From positions 62,001 through 126,000 of the forward strand of contig JBOEGG010000005.1 of assembly GCA_050633285.1 (NCBI GenBank): a stretch of DNA of 64,000 nucleotides. The letters are read 5' to 3'. Position numbers and translations under genes: made by a program. This stretch comes from UBA1672 sp050633285. GTDB taxonomy: Bacteria; Pseudomonadota; Alphaproteobacteria; Micavibrionales; Micavibrionaceae. Positions 27,402 through 35,683 of this stretch are shown here, in pieces. Within the stretch, counting starts at the first letter, position 1; each line of letters begins with the position of its first letter. Under the pieces are notes generated by a model. That model was given only the letters and a program-made list of their open reading frames with translations, was not told where the DNA came from and made no database searches.

Positions 27402-28004
27402 CTATTCGCTGCCTTCGTTATCATCATTGTTGTTAGATGATGTGTTGTTGGCGTTGTTATCTGCATCAGAATTTTCATTTTGTGAAGTGCTATCCTGCTC
27501 TGTTGCCAGTCCGATTTCATGGCACATATCAGGGCAGTAAAAGACGCTTGTGTTCTGACAGCTATCAGCATCTTCTGTGCATGTACGTTTGATTCGGACG
27601 TAATCGGTTTTTGGGCTGGCCACTATTACATGGCGTTGCATGATTACTTGCCCTTTATTGTCCAAAACTGTGAAGTGTGTAGCGCCCGGTGCGCGTGGGA
27701 CAACGACGAGTGTTCTTGCAGAATCTGCAATTACGTTAACGTGCAGGGCGTTCCCGACGATAACGCTGTTTGCGTCACTATCAAGGCGGATAAGTTCCGA
27801 TTTATCAGGTGTCAGGCGTAGGATAGGGTGTGTTTCTTCCTTTATTTCTGTGGCCTGTTTTTCTTGGCTTTGTGTTGTTTGCGGAAGTATATCTACGACT
27901 TTTTCTTGTGCCTGTGCGGGAGATGCTAAGCCGAATAGGGCAATCGCCGCGAAAGTCATTGAATAATTTGTTAGCGTTTTTTGTATAGTGCGTGTGTGTG
28001 TCAT
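27402..28004 (-). CDS. Exported protein with pilus/secretin N-terminal domain, Asn/Asp-rich tail
   Basis: A signal peptide ends near PAQAQ (about residue 32). A domain like the N-terminal domain of CpaC-type secretins follows (LIRLDSDANSVIVGNALHVNVIADSARTLVVVPRAPGATHFTVLDNKGQVI), without any secretin core. After it comes a four-Cys segment (TCTEDADSCQ...FYCPDMC) and a low-complexity Asn/Ser/Asp/Glu tail. I chose ATG 28004, preceded by GAGGGT, over an upstream TTG. The pairing with tadD and the shared domain suggest it works with the CpaC secretin at the outer membrane, which is inference. Confidence 0.78.
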   Translation of the reverse strand: MTHTRTIQKTLTNYSMTFAAIALFGLASPAQAQEKVVDILPQTTQSQEKQATEIKEETHPILRLTPDKSELIRLDSDANSVIVGNALHVNVIADSARTLVVVPRAPGATHFTVLDNKGQVIMQRHVIVASPKTDYVRIKRTCTEDADSCQNTSVFYCPDMCHEIGLATEQDSTSQNENSDADNNANNTSSNNNDDNEGSE

Positions 28005-28170
28005 TGGAACACCCTCGAGCAAGGGAAAAAGAATTACTAATAATCATTATAGCCTGAAACATATAAAATATCACCTCTTTTTTATGTTTGGGTATGTAGG
28101 CGAAGGAAGGAATGCCTATGGTGCATAAACTTTCTCTTTATGTGTTTTATTCTTGTGTTTAGGGTGAGGA

Positions 28171-29169
28171 ATGGGAATAATTCCAGTGCACAAGGTCTCT
28201 GGTTGTTTTATGAATATTTTCAAATCAAAAAATTTAATTAAATATGCTGTTAGTATGGGTATATTGGCGGTTTTGGCTCTGCAAATGGACTTCAGTTCAT
28301 TGCGTCAGCAGGTAGGTGGTTTGAATGTTGGTTTTTTCTTTTTATCCTTAATTCTAATTGTGTGCCAAATTTTGTTTTTAAATTTGCGTTGGCATAGTTA
28401 TTTAAATGTTGGGCGGCAGGATATTTCGTTTCAGACGAGTACCTTAATTAATCTTGCCGGTTATTTTGCGAATATCCTCTTTATTACGTCTGTGGGAGGC
28501 ATTCTTGCCAAATCTGCTTTGGCTGTACGGTGTGGCCTGTCTGTCTTTCAGGCCGTTTTTGCAACGTTTTTGGATCGTTTTATGACGTTGTTTGCTCTTG
28601 TGTTTTTTAGTGCGATTGGCTTGCCTCTTTTATATGGTATTGTCGATGATAAGATTAATATTCTGCTTGGTTTATCTATATCTTTGATAGTTATTGTCGT
28701 TGCAGGTGCACTTATCCTTTTACGTTCAGGTATGTTAAAGGAGTATATATTATCAAATCGCAAGCGTTCACGGATTGTTGGTATGCTGCGTTCTTACACG
28801 GAAAATTACAAATTGATGTTAGAAACTGCGGGATATAGCCTGATTGCACAGGGCTGCTTTATTCTTGCTGTTTATGCGTTATCATTGGGTATTGATGATG
28901 GAGGGCATAATGTGCATGCTCTTGAGTTCATTGCTTTGGTACCTGTTCTTGCTTTGATTGCGAGCCTGCCGATTAGTTGGGGTGGGTGGGGGATTCGTGA
29001 AGGTGCATTTATCTATGGGCTTGGCCTTATAGGTTATTCAATGGAAGGGGCGTTTTTCCTTTCTGTACAGGTTGGGTTGGTAACATTAATTGCCCCATTC
29101 TTTGTTGGTTTACCTTATTTGTTGAGGGCTGATTTAAAGAGCTTTTGGCTGAGTGTAAGGGGGGCGTAA
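28171..29169 (+). CDS. YbhN/UPF0104-like integral membrane protein (lysylphosphatidylglycerol synthase TM family)
   Basis: The 332-residue product has six to eight hydrophobic segments and the signature SLPISWGGWGIREGAFIYGLGLIG of the LPG_synthase_TM family. The catalytic lysyl-transfer domain of MprF is absent, so it is only the membrane domain. Family members include MprF-type flippases and other membrane proteins of glycan or lipid pathways. The next gene looks like an O-antigen ligase, so a role in lipid-linked or surface glycan traffic is plausible. A good ribosome site (GGTGAGGA) precedes the ATG. Confidence 0.8.
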   Translation: MGIIPVHKVSGCFMNIFKSKNLIKYAVSMGILAVLALQMDFSSLRQQVGGLNVGFFFLSLILIVCQILFLNLRWHSYLNVGRQDISFQTSTLINLAGYFANILFITSVGGILAKSALAVRCGLSVFQAVFATFLDRFMTLFALVFFSAIGLPLLYGIVDDKINILLGLSISLIVIVVAGALILLRSGMLKEYILSNRKRSRIVGMLRSYTENYKLMLETAGYSLIAQGCFILAVYALSLGIDDGGHNVHALEFIALVPVLALIASLPISWGGWGIREGAFIYGLGLIGYSMEGAFFLSVQVGLVTLIAPFFVGLPYLLRADLKSFWLSVRGA

Positions 29170-29191
29170 GCCTGAACTGGTTGTGTGTGTG

Positions 29192-30490
29192 ATGTTTTCT
29201 TTTTTCAATTCTAACAATCCTATATTCTCCCGTTATTCTGTATTGGCTATTTTTATGGCTGTTGTTTTGCAGGTGCAGGTTAGCCTTTTTGCGCAAGGGG
29301 ATTATCTGGGTTTGCGTATTGGGCTTGGTGATTTATTCCTGCCTTTTATAGGTGTGTTTGTTCTGCATTCTCTTGCGCGTCGAAAAAGCCGTTGGCCGGA
29401 CTGGAGTGTTCGGTCTTTGTGGTATTGGTTGGGCGCTCTTGTTCTGGTGTTGAGTGCGTCTTTGTTTAATGGATGGATTGTTACCGGTTCTTTATCCGGG
29501 TGGGCGTTGATAAACAAGTATTTGGGTTTTTTCATTCTGGTTGGATACCTTGCGTTGGGTGGTTGGATTGCAACGAATACGCAAGATATGTTCGGTCTTT
29601 TATCTCGTTTTGCATCTTGTTTTTGTGCTTTTTTCATTGTGTGTATTGGGATAAGTGTTGTTGGCTTTCTTATGCGGGTGGTATTTGCAATTGAGTTAGG
29701 AATTGGTGGGTATCAATGGGAAGGGTTTATGGCCAATCGCAATGCATTTATGTTGGTCTTTATACTGAGTATGCTGTTTGTGATGTATAGTTATCGCGAT
29801 GATAATTTTAATATGCCGCAGGTTATTTGTGATGGTTTTTGGGTCTGTTTTCCTGTGTTTTTCTTGTATAATGGTTCTCGTACCGGGGTGATATTATCCG
29901 TTATCTTGTGTCTCGTGTTTTTAGGGTTTTCATTCAATAAAAATTACTTGAGACGTGTTTTGGTCGCTTTTTTGGTGGGGGGGCTGATTACCGGACTTTG
30001 TTATCATGTAAATGATAATAAGCATATCGCTAGAGTATATCATGTAAAAAGATTGGTTACATTGGCGGTGGGGGGTGTTGATACGTCAAAGTATGATAGT
30101 GATAAAAAGCGTTTTATCGCGGTTGAGGATGGGCTTGAGTTGTATCAACGCTATGATCCGATTGTCGGGGCGGGGTTGGGGACTTATAAGCCGTTTCAGA
30201 TTGAGAAGAGGGGTGAGTTTGTTGAGGTTATTGATTTCACGGCTTTGTGGTTGCTTACCGAGATGGGGGTGAGTGGTCTTTTCGTCTTCTCTGCGTTCTT
30301 TATTGTGTGTGCGGCGTCCCTTTATCAAAATGGTTATAAACCGCAGGGGAGTAGTTATCACAGGGCGGTTTTCGTGTTCTTAATCTTGTTTGCAGGGATG
30401 ACGTTGTTACATGAGCTTATGTACACGCGTATATTGTGGTTTATCATGGGGCTTGCGCTTGTAAGTGGGCGTGATGAGGTGCGTGATTAA
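29192..30490 (+). CDS. O-antigen ligase/polymerase-like membrane protein
   Basis: Inner-membrane protein with about ten predicted membrane segments and a large periplasmic loop before the last helices. Family hallmarks visible are MANRNAFMLVFIL and YNGSRTG in the middle, and GAGLGTYKPF followed by ALWLLTEMGVSGL near the end, all typical of the Wzy_C/O-antigen ligase group. Members join glycan blocks to lipid A or polymerise them, and the sequence alone does not say which. I set the start at ATG 29192; GTG codons at 29183 and 29189 are alternatives. It lies 22 bases after the YbhN-like gene, likely the same operon. Confidence 0.82.
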   Translation: MFSFFNSNNPIFSRYSVLAIFMAVVLQVQVSLFAQGDYLGLRIGLGDLFLPFIGVFVLHSLARRKSRWPDWSVRSLWYWLGALVLVLSASLFNGWIVTGSLSGWALINKYLGFFILVGYLALGGWIATNTQDMFGLLSRFASCFCAFFIVCIGISVVGFLMRVVFAIELGIGGYQWEGFMANRNAFMLVFILSMLFVMYSYRDDNFNMPQVICDGFWVCFPVFFLYNGSRTGVILSVILCLVFLGFSFNKNYLRRVLVAFLVGGLITGLCYHVNDNKHIARVYHVKRLVTLAVGGVDTSKYDSDKKRFIAVEDGLELYQRYDPIVGAGLGTYKPFQIEKRGEFVEVIDFTALWLLTEMGVSGLFVFSAFFIVCAASLYQNGYKPQGSSYHRAVFVFLILFAGMTLLHELMYTRILWFIMGLALVSGRDEVRD

Positions 30491-30534
30491 TGGTCAACTA
30501 ATCACCTGATTTCTTTTTATCGTATTGCTATATA

Positions 30535-30864
30535 TTATTTATTTTTTGATTTTTCTGTTTCTATATCCTCGATACAGACATTTAGATTTATGACGAAATC
30601 TTGGAATATTATACTGCGGGTGAGTTGTTCTAATATCTCCGGGGGGTTGGATATTTCTGCCATCATATCAATGCAAGCGTGGAAGCGTGCCGAGAAGGTT
30701 TGATTGGTGTTGTTGATATCGTTGTGGCTATTCCCTGTATTAATCTGTGGGTTGTTTTGTGGGTAATTTGGTGAGTTATCTTGTGTAAAACCCTGTAGAT
30801 TGTTGGTTTCTGTATTTGTGGATAATGTTTGTATATCTTTTGAATTGTTTGGTGTGTCGTTCAT
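30535..30864 (-). CDS. Small Asn/Gln/Thr-rich orphan protein downstream of the hairpin RNA
   Basis: Unrecognised. The first ~60 of 109 residues are low complexity (Asn, Gln, Thr, Ser, Pro), probably disordered. The last ~50 look folded (ARFHACIDMMAEISNPPEILEQLTRS, then a hydrophobic FVINLNVCIEDIE). AAAGGAT lies eight bases before the ATG. Transcription would have to read through the terminator of the structured RNA just upstream on the same strand, the position of a gene controlled by premature termination. I infer it is the controlled gene of that element; nothing in the protein proves it. Confidence 0.6.
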   Translation of the reverse strand: MNDTPNNSKDIQTLSTNTETNNLQGFTQDNSPNYPQNNPQINTGNSHNDINNTNQTFSARFHACIDMMAEISNPPEILEQLTRSIIFQDFVINLNVCIEDIETEKSKNK

Positions 30865-30887
30865 GTTCTCGATCCTTTGGTTGTGAA

Positions 30888-30919
30888 TAAAAAACCACCA
30901 GAGCGAAATGCACTGGTGG
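30888..30919 (-). terminator. Terminator of the structured RNA
   Basis: On the minus strand CCACCAG, an 11-base loop and CTGGTGG are followed by TTTTTTA. It lies between the RNA and the small gene that starts at 30864, so it can act as an attenuator for that gene. Confidence 0.8.
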
Positions 30920-31105
30920 CCGGAGGTTCAAAAATCGCAAATGTACGACCGCGAAGGCCTTTAGGCCGAAGCCTTGGACATACGCCATCGCCCCCCGGCC
31001 ATAATGAAGTTGGTGCCGAGAAGCGGTATCATTCCGGTTGATACCAAACCGCATTTGCGGGGTTTTGAAGCCCCGACCCCGTCCAAACGGACGGTGCAAA
31101 CGCAC
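30889..31105 (-). ncRNA. Hairpin-rich structured RNA resembling P4/C4-type prophage immunity RNA
   Basis: This stretch is visibly more GC-rich than its surroundings and is packed with perfect hairpins. Arms (plus-strand positions): GTGC/GCAC 31094-31105, CCGTCC/GGACGG 31079-31094, CGGGG/CCCCG 31058-31075, CCGC/GCGG 31049-31060, GGTATCA/TGATACC 31025-31045, GGCC/GGCC 30956-30967. The minus strand ends with CCACCAG/CTGGTGG (30895-30919) plus six T residues, a good terminator, and a TATAGT -10-like hexamer sits at 31104-31109. The shape and the phrase 'GGTGGCCGGAGGTTC' recall the P4/Icd-like and C4 antisense RNA regions of proteobacterial prophages, from memory and not from a search. Confidence 0.6.
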
Positions 31106-31217
31106 TATAATCCCTTTACCCCCCGATATCCAGCGGAAGATTTTTTCACCTGTTCATAAGGTGCATTTTGTTTTATCTTTCGACTATGAGTGATGATGTG
31201 AGTGTTCGAGGGTAGGA

Positions 31218-32555
31218 ATGGGAATTGTAGAAGAGCTTAAACGTAAATGCGGTGATATTGATGTTGGTATGGGCGTTGATATAGAGACTCTTGCGCAGTC
31301 TTTGGTTGGGCGCGGGGCGTTAACGCAGCGTCTTCAACAAATTGTTTCTAAGTTGCGAGAGCCGACGGACACTCAAAGGGATTCTTTGGATGCGTTGTCT
31401 GATGCAAAAGGAAATTTAAATGTTCGCCCTGCGCCGATTGACTTAACCAATATTGTGATGAAGCATCCCGATACTAATGTTGTCTTACAACATTTTTCTG
31501 GTAGGTTTTTTGGAAAGGAAATTGATTTTTCCGGCTCTGTATTTTTTCAGATTTCTTCTTTTTCTAATGCTGTGTTTGAGGGGGATGTTCAGTTTCAAGA
31601 TTGTATTTTTTTAGATTCAGCTTGGTTCGATGGTGTTGAATTTAAGGGAAGTGTGTCTTTTTCGGGGTGTATCTTTAATCGTGGTGCAAAATTTAATAAG
31701 GCGGTGTTTGGGAAAGATTTGGAGTTCTCTGAATGTGTATTTTTAGATTATGTTACCTTTTTTAAGACACGTTTTCTTGGTGGTGTTGATGCGCGAAGTG
31801 TCTGGTATCACGGGGATGTGGATTTTACAGGGGCGATTTTTAAAGAAGCTGCTTTGCTTGAAGGAAACACATTTTCTAAAAGTGCTAATTTTGAAGGGGC
31901 GCATTTTGAAGGAGCTGTTTTATTAAGGGGAGTTACATGTAATCACTTACCTAACTTTGCGTCATGTATATTTAAGCAAGTGCCTGCGCCAGAGCATTTG
32001 GAGCAAATTCAGCATAGGTTGGGGGATGAGGATTTAGATAAAGTTGATGATAATCAAACTCATATAATTAGATCAGACAAAGAATCACCCGATAAATTGC
32101 GGTATTTGCGACAGATTTGTGCCGATGCAAATGACCACGAACGAGAGGCGTTTTATTTTGCGTATGAGATGAAGGCGCATCGTCATCATCGTGTTGATAG
32201 TAAGGCTTTGAGAGCTTTTTATATGGCGTATGAAGCGGTTAGTGATTATGGATGGAGTATTAAGAAGCCTGCCATAGGATTGTTTTTGACGGGATTAGTT
32301 TCTTGGTTGTACATAGCGGCTTTTGGTTTATCAGAAAGTTGTCAGAAAGTTGTTGGGTTTGGGGATGTGTTGCCCTTTGTGATTGGGAATATGGTTCCGT
32401 TTTTAGGAGCATCTTATTATGCGAGGGGATCGCATGGGTGTAGTTCTGATTTATTGAATGAATTTGGGCATGCTATGAATTTCGGGGGGAGTATACTTGC
32501 CGTTATATTCATTTTCCTGATTGGTTTGGCGTTGCGTAATCGGTTTCGTTTATAA
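31218..32555 (+). CDS. Pentapeptide-repeat membrane protein
   Basis: The 445-residue product has a helical N-terminus (residues 1-90). About 150 residues of degenerate pentapeptide-like repeats follow, with Phe at regular five-residue spacing (DFSGS, VFFQI, FSNAVFEG, VSFSGCIF, AKFNKAVF, DFTGAIF, ANFEGAHF), expected to form a right-handed beta-helix. A charged segment comes next (LRYLRQICADANDHEREAFYFAYEMKAHR), then two to three membrane segments at the C-terminus (about residues 352-372, 385-400 and 418-438). This layout is known in bacterial proteins of unclear role. The ATG follows GAGGGTAGGA. It sits between the hairpin RNA and a YegD-like gene. Confidence 0.82.
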   Translation: MGIVEELKRKCGDIDVGMGVDIETLAQSLVGRGALTQRLQQIVSKLREPTDTQRDSLDALSDAKGNLNVRPAPIDLTNIVMKHPDTNVVLQHFSGRFFGKEIDFSGSVFFQISSFSNAVFEGDVQFQDCIFLDSAWFDGVEFKGSVSFSGCIFNRGAKFNKAVFGKDLEFSECVFLDYVTFFKTRFLGGVDARSVWYHGDVDFTGAIFKEAALLEGNTFSKSANFEGAHFEGAVLLRGVTCNHLPNFASCIFKQVPAPEHLEQIQHRLGDEDLDKVDDNQTHIIRSDKESPDKLRYLRQICADANDHEREAFYFAYEMKAHRHHRVDSKALRAFYMAYEAVSDYGWSIKKPAIGLFLTGLVSWLYIAAFGLSESCQKVVGFGDVLPFVIGNMVPFLGASYYARGSHGCSSDLLNEFGHAMNFGGSILAVIFIFLIGLALRNRFRL

Positions 32556-32645
32556 TTTGTCTCTGTAATTTTCGTTACGTGGCTTGCGCTTTGGTTTTGT
32601 TTGCTTTACATACCCGTCTCTAGCTCATTCAGGGAGGGTTTTTTC

Positions 32646-33938
32646 ATGTCATTTGTCGGTATAGATTTTGGTACGTCGAATACGATTGCGGCTACGGCGT
32701 CAGATGTTGAAAATCCGCGGTTGGTCGCGTTGGAAGATGGGAAGGAAACGCTTCCCAGTGCTTTATTCTTTGTCAGTCCGGAAGATCAGGAAGAGGGCGT
32801 ACCCGCGATTTTATATGGGCGACGCGCGATTGCGGCCTATCTTGAGGATGGGTATGAGGGGCGTTTTATGCGCTCACCCAAAAAGGTGCTTGGAACGCCG
32901 ACGTTTAAGCAAGGGACGGGCGGTATTGGTAAGCGCGCGAATTTTCAATCTATTATTTCCGGATTTTTAAAGCATGTGAAGGATGTGTCAGAGGGGGACG
33001 CGGGGGCGTGTCTTGATAATGTTGTTCTGGGACGGCCGGTTAACTTTACGCATGATCCGAAGATGAACGTGGTTGCAGAGGGAGAGTTGCGTGCCTGTGC
33101 CAAGGATGCAGGGTTTAAGGATATTTCATTTCAGTTTGAGCCAATTGCCGCGGCGTTCGCGCATGAGCGTCATGTTACGGGGCGTAAGCGTGCTTTGGTC
33201 GCGGATTTGGGCGGGGGAACGTCTGACTTTACGGTGATTGAGTTGTCGCGCGATTATATGGCGTTATCTGATCGCACGCAGCATGTTCTTGGTAATTCCG
33301 GTGTGCGTATCGGGGGAACGGATTTTGATGGTCGTTTGAGTATGCGCTCTTTTATGGGGGTGCTTGGTAAGGGGGAAATGTATTTGCCGCCGATGCGTGA
33401 TAGTGCGATGGACATGCCGCTTTATCTTTATACGCGGATTTCTGATTGGGCGCGCGCGTTTGAGGCCTATAGCGCGGAGAGTGTTAAACTTGCACAGGAT
33501 GCGTTGCGGTATATGGTTACGGATGCGGGGTGTGTGAAGATTGAACGGTTGCTTGATGTCTTACAAAACAGGCGGGCGCATCAGATTTTGCATAGTGTGG
33601 AGATGGCGAAAATTACGCTAACGCATTCGGATGTTGCGCATTGTCCGCTTAACTTTCTACTTGGTCAGCCGAGTATTGATGTTGCAAAAGCGGAGTTTGA
33701 GGATGCGGTGGCGGTAGATGTGCAAAATATATCAAAGTCGCTTGATGAATGTTTGGTGCAGGCGCAAGTTCAGCATGATGATATTGATCTGGTGATTTTA
33801 ACCGGTGGTTCGACTGAGCTTCCGATTGTGCAGAGTGCTATTCAAGCGCGTTTTCCGCATGCTGTTTTATCGCAAGGGAACAGGCTTGATAGTGTTGGGT
33901 TGGGTTTGGCGATTGAAGCATCACGACGCTATGAATAA
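32646..33938 (+). CDS. YegD-like Hsp70-family ATPase
   Basis: The 430-residue product is an Hsp70/actin-fold ATPase without a substrate-binding domain, like E. coli YegD. Nucleotide-site motifs are intact: VGIDFGTSNTIAA (phosphate 1), ALVADLGGGTSDFTVIEL (phosphate 2) and LVILTGGSTELPIV (adenosine). I chose ATG 32646, just after AGGGAGGG, over a TTG at 32601. YegD proteins have no firmly settled client. It ends just before tRNA-Val on the opposite strand. Codon use in this gene looks more GC-rich than its neighbours, possibly through transfer. Confidence 0.88.
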   Translation: MSFVGIDFGTSNTIAATASDVENPRLVALEDGKETLPSALFFVSPEDQEEGVPAILYGRRAIAAYLEDGYEGRFMRSPKKVLGTPTFKQGTGGIGKRANFQSIISGFLKHVKDVSEGDAGACLDNVVLGRPVNFTHDPKMNVVAEGELRACAKDAGFKDISFQFEPIAAAFAHERHVTGRKRALVADLGGGTSDFTVIELSRDYMALSDRTQHVLGNSGVRIGGTDFDGRLSMRSFMGVLGKGEMYLPPMRDSAMDMPLYLYTRISDWARAFEAYSAESVKLAQDALRYMVTDAGCVKIERLLDVLQNRRAHQILHSVEMAKITLTHSDVAHCPLNFLLGQPSIDVAKAEFEDAVAVDVQNISKSLDECLVQAQVQHDDIDLVILTGGSTELPIVQSAIQARFPHAVLSQGNRLDSVGLGLAIEASRRYE

Positions 33939-33940
33939 AA

Positions 33941-34015
33941 TGGTGGGCGGTACAAGGATTGAACTTGTGACCCCTTGCGTGTCGAGCAAGTGCTCTACCG
34001 CTGAGCTAACCGCCC
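33941..34015 (-). tRNA. tRNA-Val (anticodon GAC)
   Basis: The minus strand folds as a cloverleaf: acceptor GGGCGGT/ACCGCCC, D-arm AGCTCAGCGGTAGAGCA, anticodon stem CTTGC/GCAAG around TCGACAC (anticodon GAC), T-arm ACAAG-TTCAATC-CTTGT, discriminator A and an encoded CCA. Length is 75 bases. Confidence 0.96.
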
Positions 34016-34115
34016 ACTCTTAGCGATAGGTTGATAGTGGTACTGTTAATTGGTGGAAAGTTCAAGGCTAAAATGAAAGAAAATATGGATTTTTTTGAAA
34101 ACCGAGCTGATGGCC

Positions 34116-34487
34116 TTAAGCGGCAAGGATTTCTTCGACTTGTTTTACAAGGTCATTGAGGTGAAAGGGCTTTGAAAGAAGCTGTGGTTGTTTTTCTTTT
34201 TCCTCAGTCTTGTCAATTGATTGCATGGCCATGGCAGCAAAGCCGGTGATGAACATAACTTTTATATCAGGGCGGGTATCTACGGCTTTTTGCGCAAGTT
34301 CTATACCGTCAATGCCGGGCATGACAATATCGGTAAGCAGGAGGTTGATGTCTTTGCGTTGTTCAATTTCTTGGAGGGCTTCTAGTCCGTCGCGCTTGGA
34401 TATGACCTCATGACCGGCACGCACCAGTGCCATTACCAGAAAATTCAGCATTGCTTCATCGTCTTCGGCCAAAAGAATGGTTGCCAT
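34116..34487 (-). CDS. cpdR: Response regulator CpdR
   Basis: Single-domain receiver that, when unphosphorylated, directs ClpXP to the pole and to substrates such as CtrA and PdeA in Caulobacter; CckA-ChpT controls its phosphorylation. The 123-residue product matches CpdR closely: ILLAEDDEAML at the start, phosphoacceptor Asp53 in LLTDIVMPGIDGIELA, the block IKVMFITGFAA, the C-terminal Lys in LSKPFHLNDLV, and a final Ala-Ala. The ending EEILAA fits the known importance of the CpdR C-terminus. The middle is a few residues longer than in Caulobacter (DKTEEKEKQPQ). Confidence in the name is high from motif agreement. Confidence 0.92.
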   Translation of the reverse strand: MATILLAEDDEAMLNFLVMALVRAGHEVISKRDGLEALQEIEQRKDINLLLTDIVMPGIDGIELAQKAVDTRPDIKVMFITGFAAMAMQSIDKTEEKEKQPQLLSKPFHLNDLVKQVEEILAA

Positions 34488-34578
34488 ATATACCCCGTAA
34501 TATTATTTGATCGCGCAGTGTATGGGAAAATGCCTTGGAAAGGCAAATTTAAAGTGCATGGTTATTGTACAATAAAAA

Positions 34579-35616
34579 TCAGAGTGCATCTATGAACTCT
34601 TTTCCGGCTTTGTCCCAGCTGTAATTTTCTTCGACATAGGCGGCGCATATATCTTTATTGCCGTGTGTTAGTGCGTCTTGAGCGGCCTTGGATAGGTTAT
34701 CTTCTGTTAATATGCCGAGTTGGTTATTGGTAATGATGTCCTTTGGCCCCATCACATTATAAGCGGCAATTGGCAAGCCGCAGGCGAGAGCTTCGATGAG
34801 GACTATGCCAAATGTATCCGTTTTGGATGGGAAGACAAAAACATCGGATGATCTATAGTAATCGGCGAGCTCATGTTTGATTTTTTTGCCGACAAAATAT
34901 GCATCGGGGTATTTTTTCTCAAGCTCTGTACGGATTGGGCCGTCCCCTACGATGATTTTGCTACCGTTCCATTTCATATCAAGGAAGGCCTCGAGGTTTT
35001 TTTCAATGGCTATGCGGCCTACATATAAGGCGATGGGACTTTTGATATCTTCGGGGATGGTATTTTGTGGCGTTGTGTTGAATATAGTTTCTTCTACGCC
35101 GCGCGAGAGGTGTTTTAGTGGTGTTGTGAATTCCCAGTCCTGAAGTTGTTCTTCAAGGCTTTTTGTCGCGACCATTACGGCCTTGGATGTTGAGTGGAAT
35201 TTACGCACAATACGCACGGCGATATGGTGGACATGATTGTATAGCGGGGGGATTAGCCATGCAAAGCGTTTTGCAACGTAATCGGGGAATTGCGTGTGAT
35301 AGCAGCTTGTATAGGAGATGTTATGTTTTATGCAATATTTACGGGCAGCCCAACCAAGTGGCCCTTCGGTCGCGATATGGATGCGGTCGGGGCGGAAGTC
35401 GTTTATTATCCGAATGAGCCTTTTGTAGGGGCGAATGACAAGCTTTATTTCAGGGTAGAAGGGCATCGGTATACTTACTGCGAAGTTGGCAGGGCCTATG
35501 ACCTCAACCTTATGCCCGTTTTTTTCTAGTTCTTTGCTTAGATACTCGTATGTACGAACAACCCCGTTTACCTGAGGATGCCATGCATCGCTTATAATCA
35601 GAACTTTCATAGACAT
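34579..35616 (-). CDS. GT4-family glycosyltransferase
   Basis: Cytosolic retaining glycosyltransferase with a GT-B fold, 345 residues. The N-terminal domain begins ISDAWHPQVNGVVRTYEYLSKELEKNGHKVEVIGP and the C-terminal domain has YVGRIAIEKNLEAFLD, then GDGPIRTELEK and the nucleotide-sugar motif SKTDTFGIVLIEALACGLPIAAY with the E-x7-E pattern. Donor and acceptor cannot be read from the sequence. Close families include mannosyl- and glucosyltransferases acting on lipid anchors. It lies upstream of cpdR on the same strand with a 91-base gap, so cotranscription is uncertain. Confidence 0.9.
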   Translation of the reverse strand: MSMKVLIISDAWHPQVNGVVRTYEYLSKELEKNGHKVEVIGPANFAVSIPMPFYPEIKLVIRPYKRLIRIINDFRPDRIHIATEGPLGWAARKYCIKHNISYTSCYHTQFPDYVAKRFAWLIPPLYNHVHHIAVRIVRKFHSTSKAVMVATKSLEEQLQDWEFTTPLKHLSRGVEETIFNTTPQNTIPEDIKSPIALYVGRIAIEKNLEAFLDMKWNGSKIIVGDGPIRTELEKKYPDAYFVGKKIKHELADYYRSSDVFVFPSKTDTFGIVLIEALACGLPIAAYNVMGPKDIITNNQLGILTEDNLSKAAQDALTHGNKDICAAYVEENYSWDKAGKEFIDAL

Positions 35617-35683
35617 TTTGTGTATTCAGCTTTAAACTGGGGTTTGCGCAGGGTTATATCCCTGTAACTTTCCTAGCCTAAAC

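Noticed and set aside
30776..31105. 109-residue GTG-started frame through the hairpin RNA
   Set aside because: It reads across every hairpin and the terminator, and its composition follows the RNA repeats. Similar Icd/ash-like frames are often annotated over such RNAs; I treat the RNA as the real feature.
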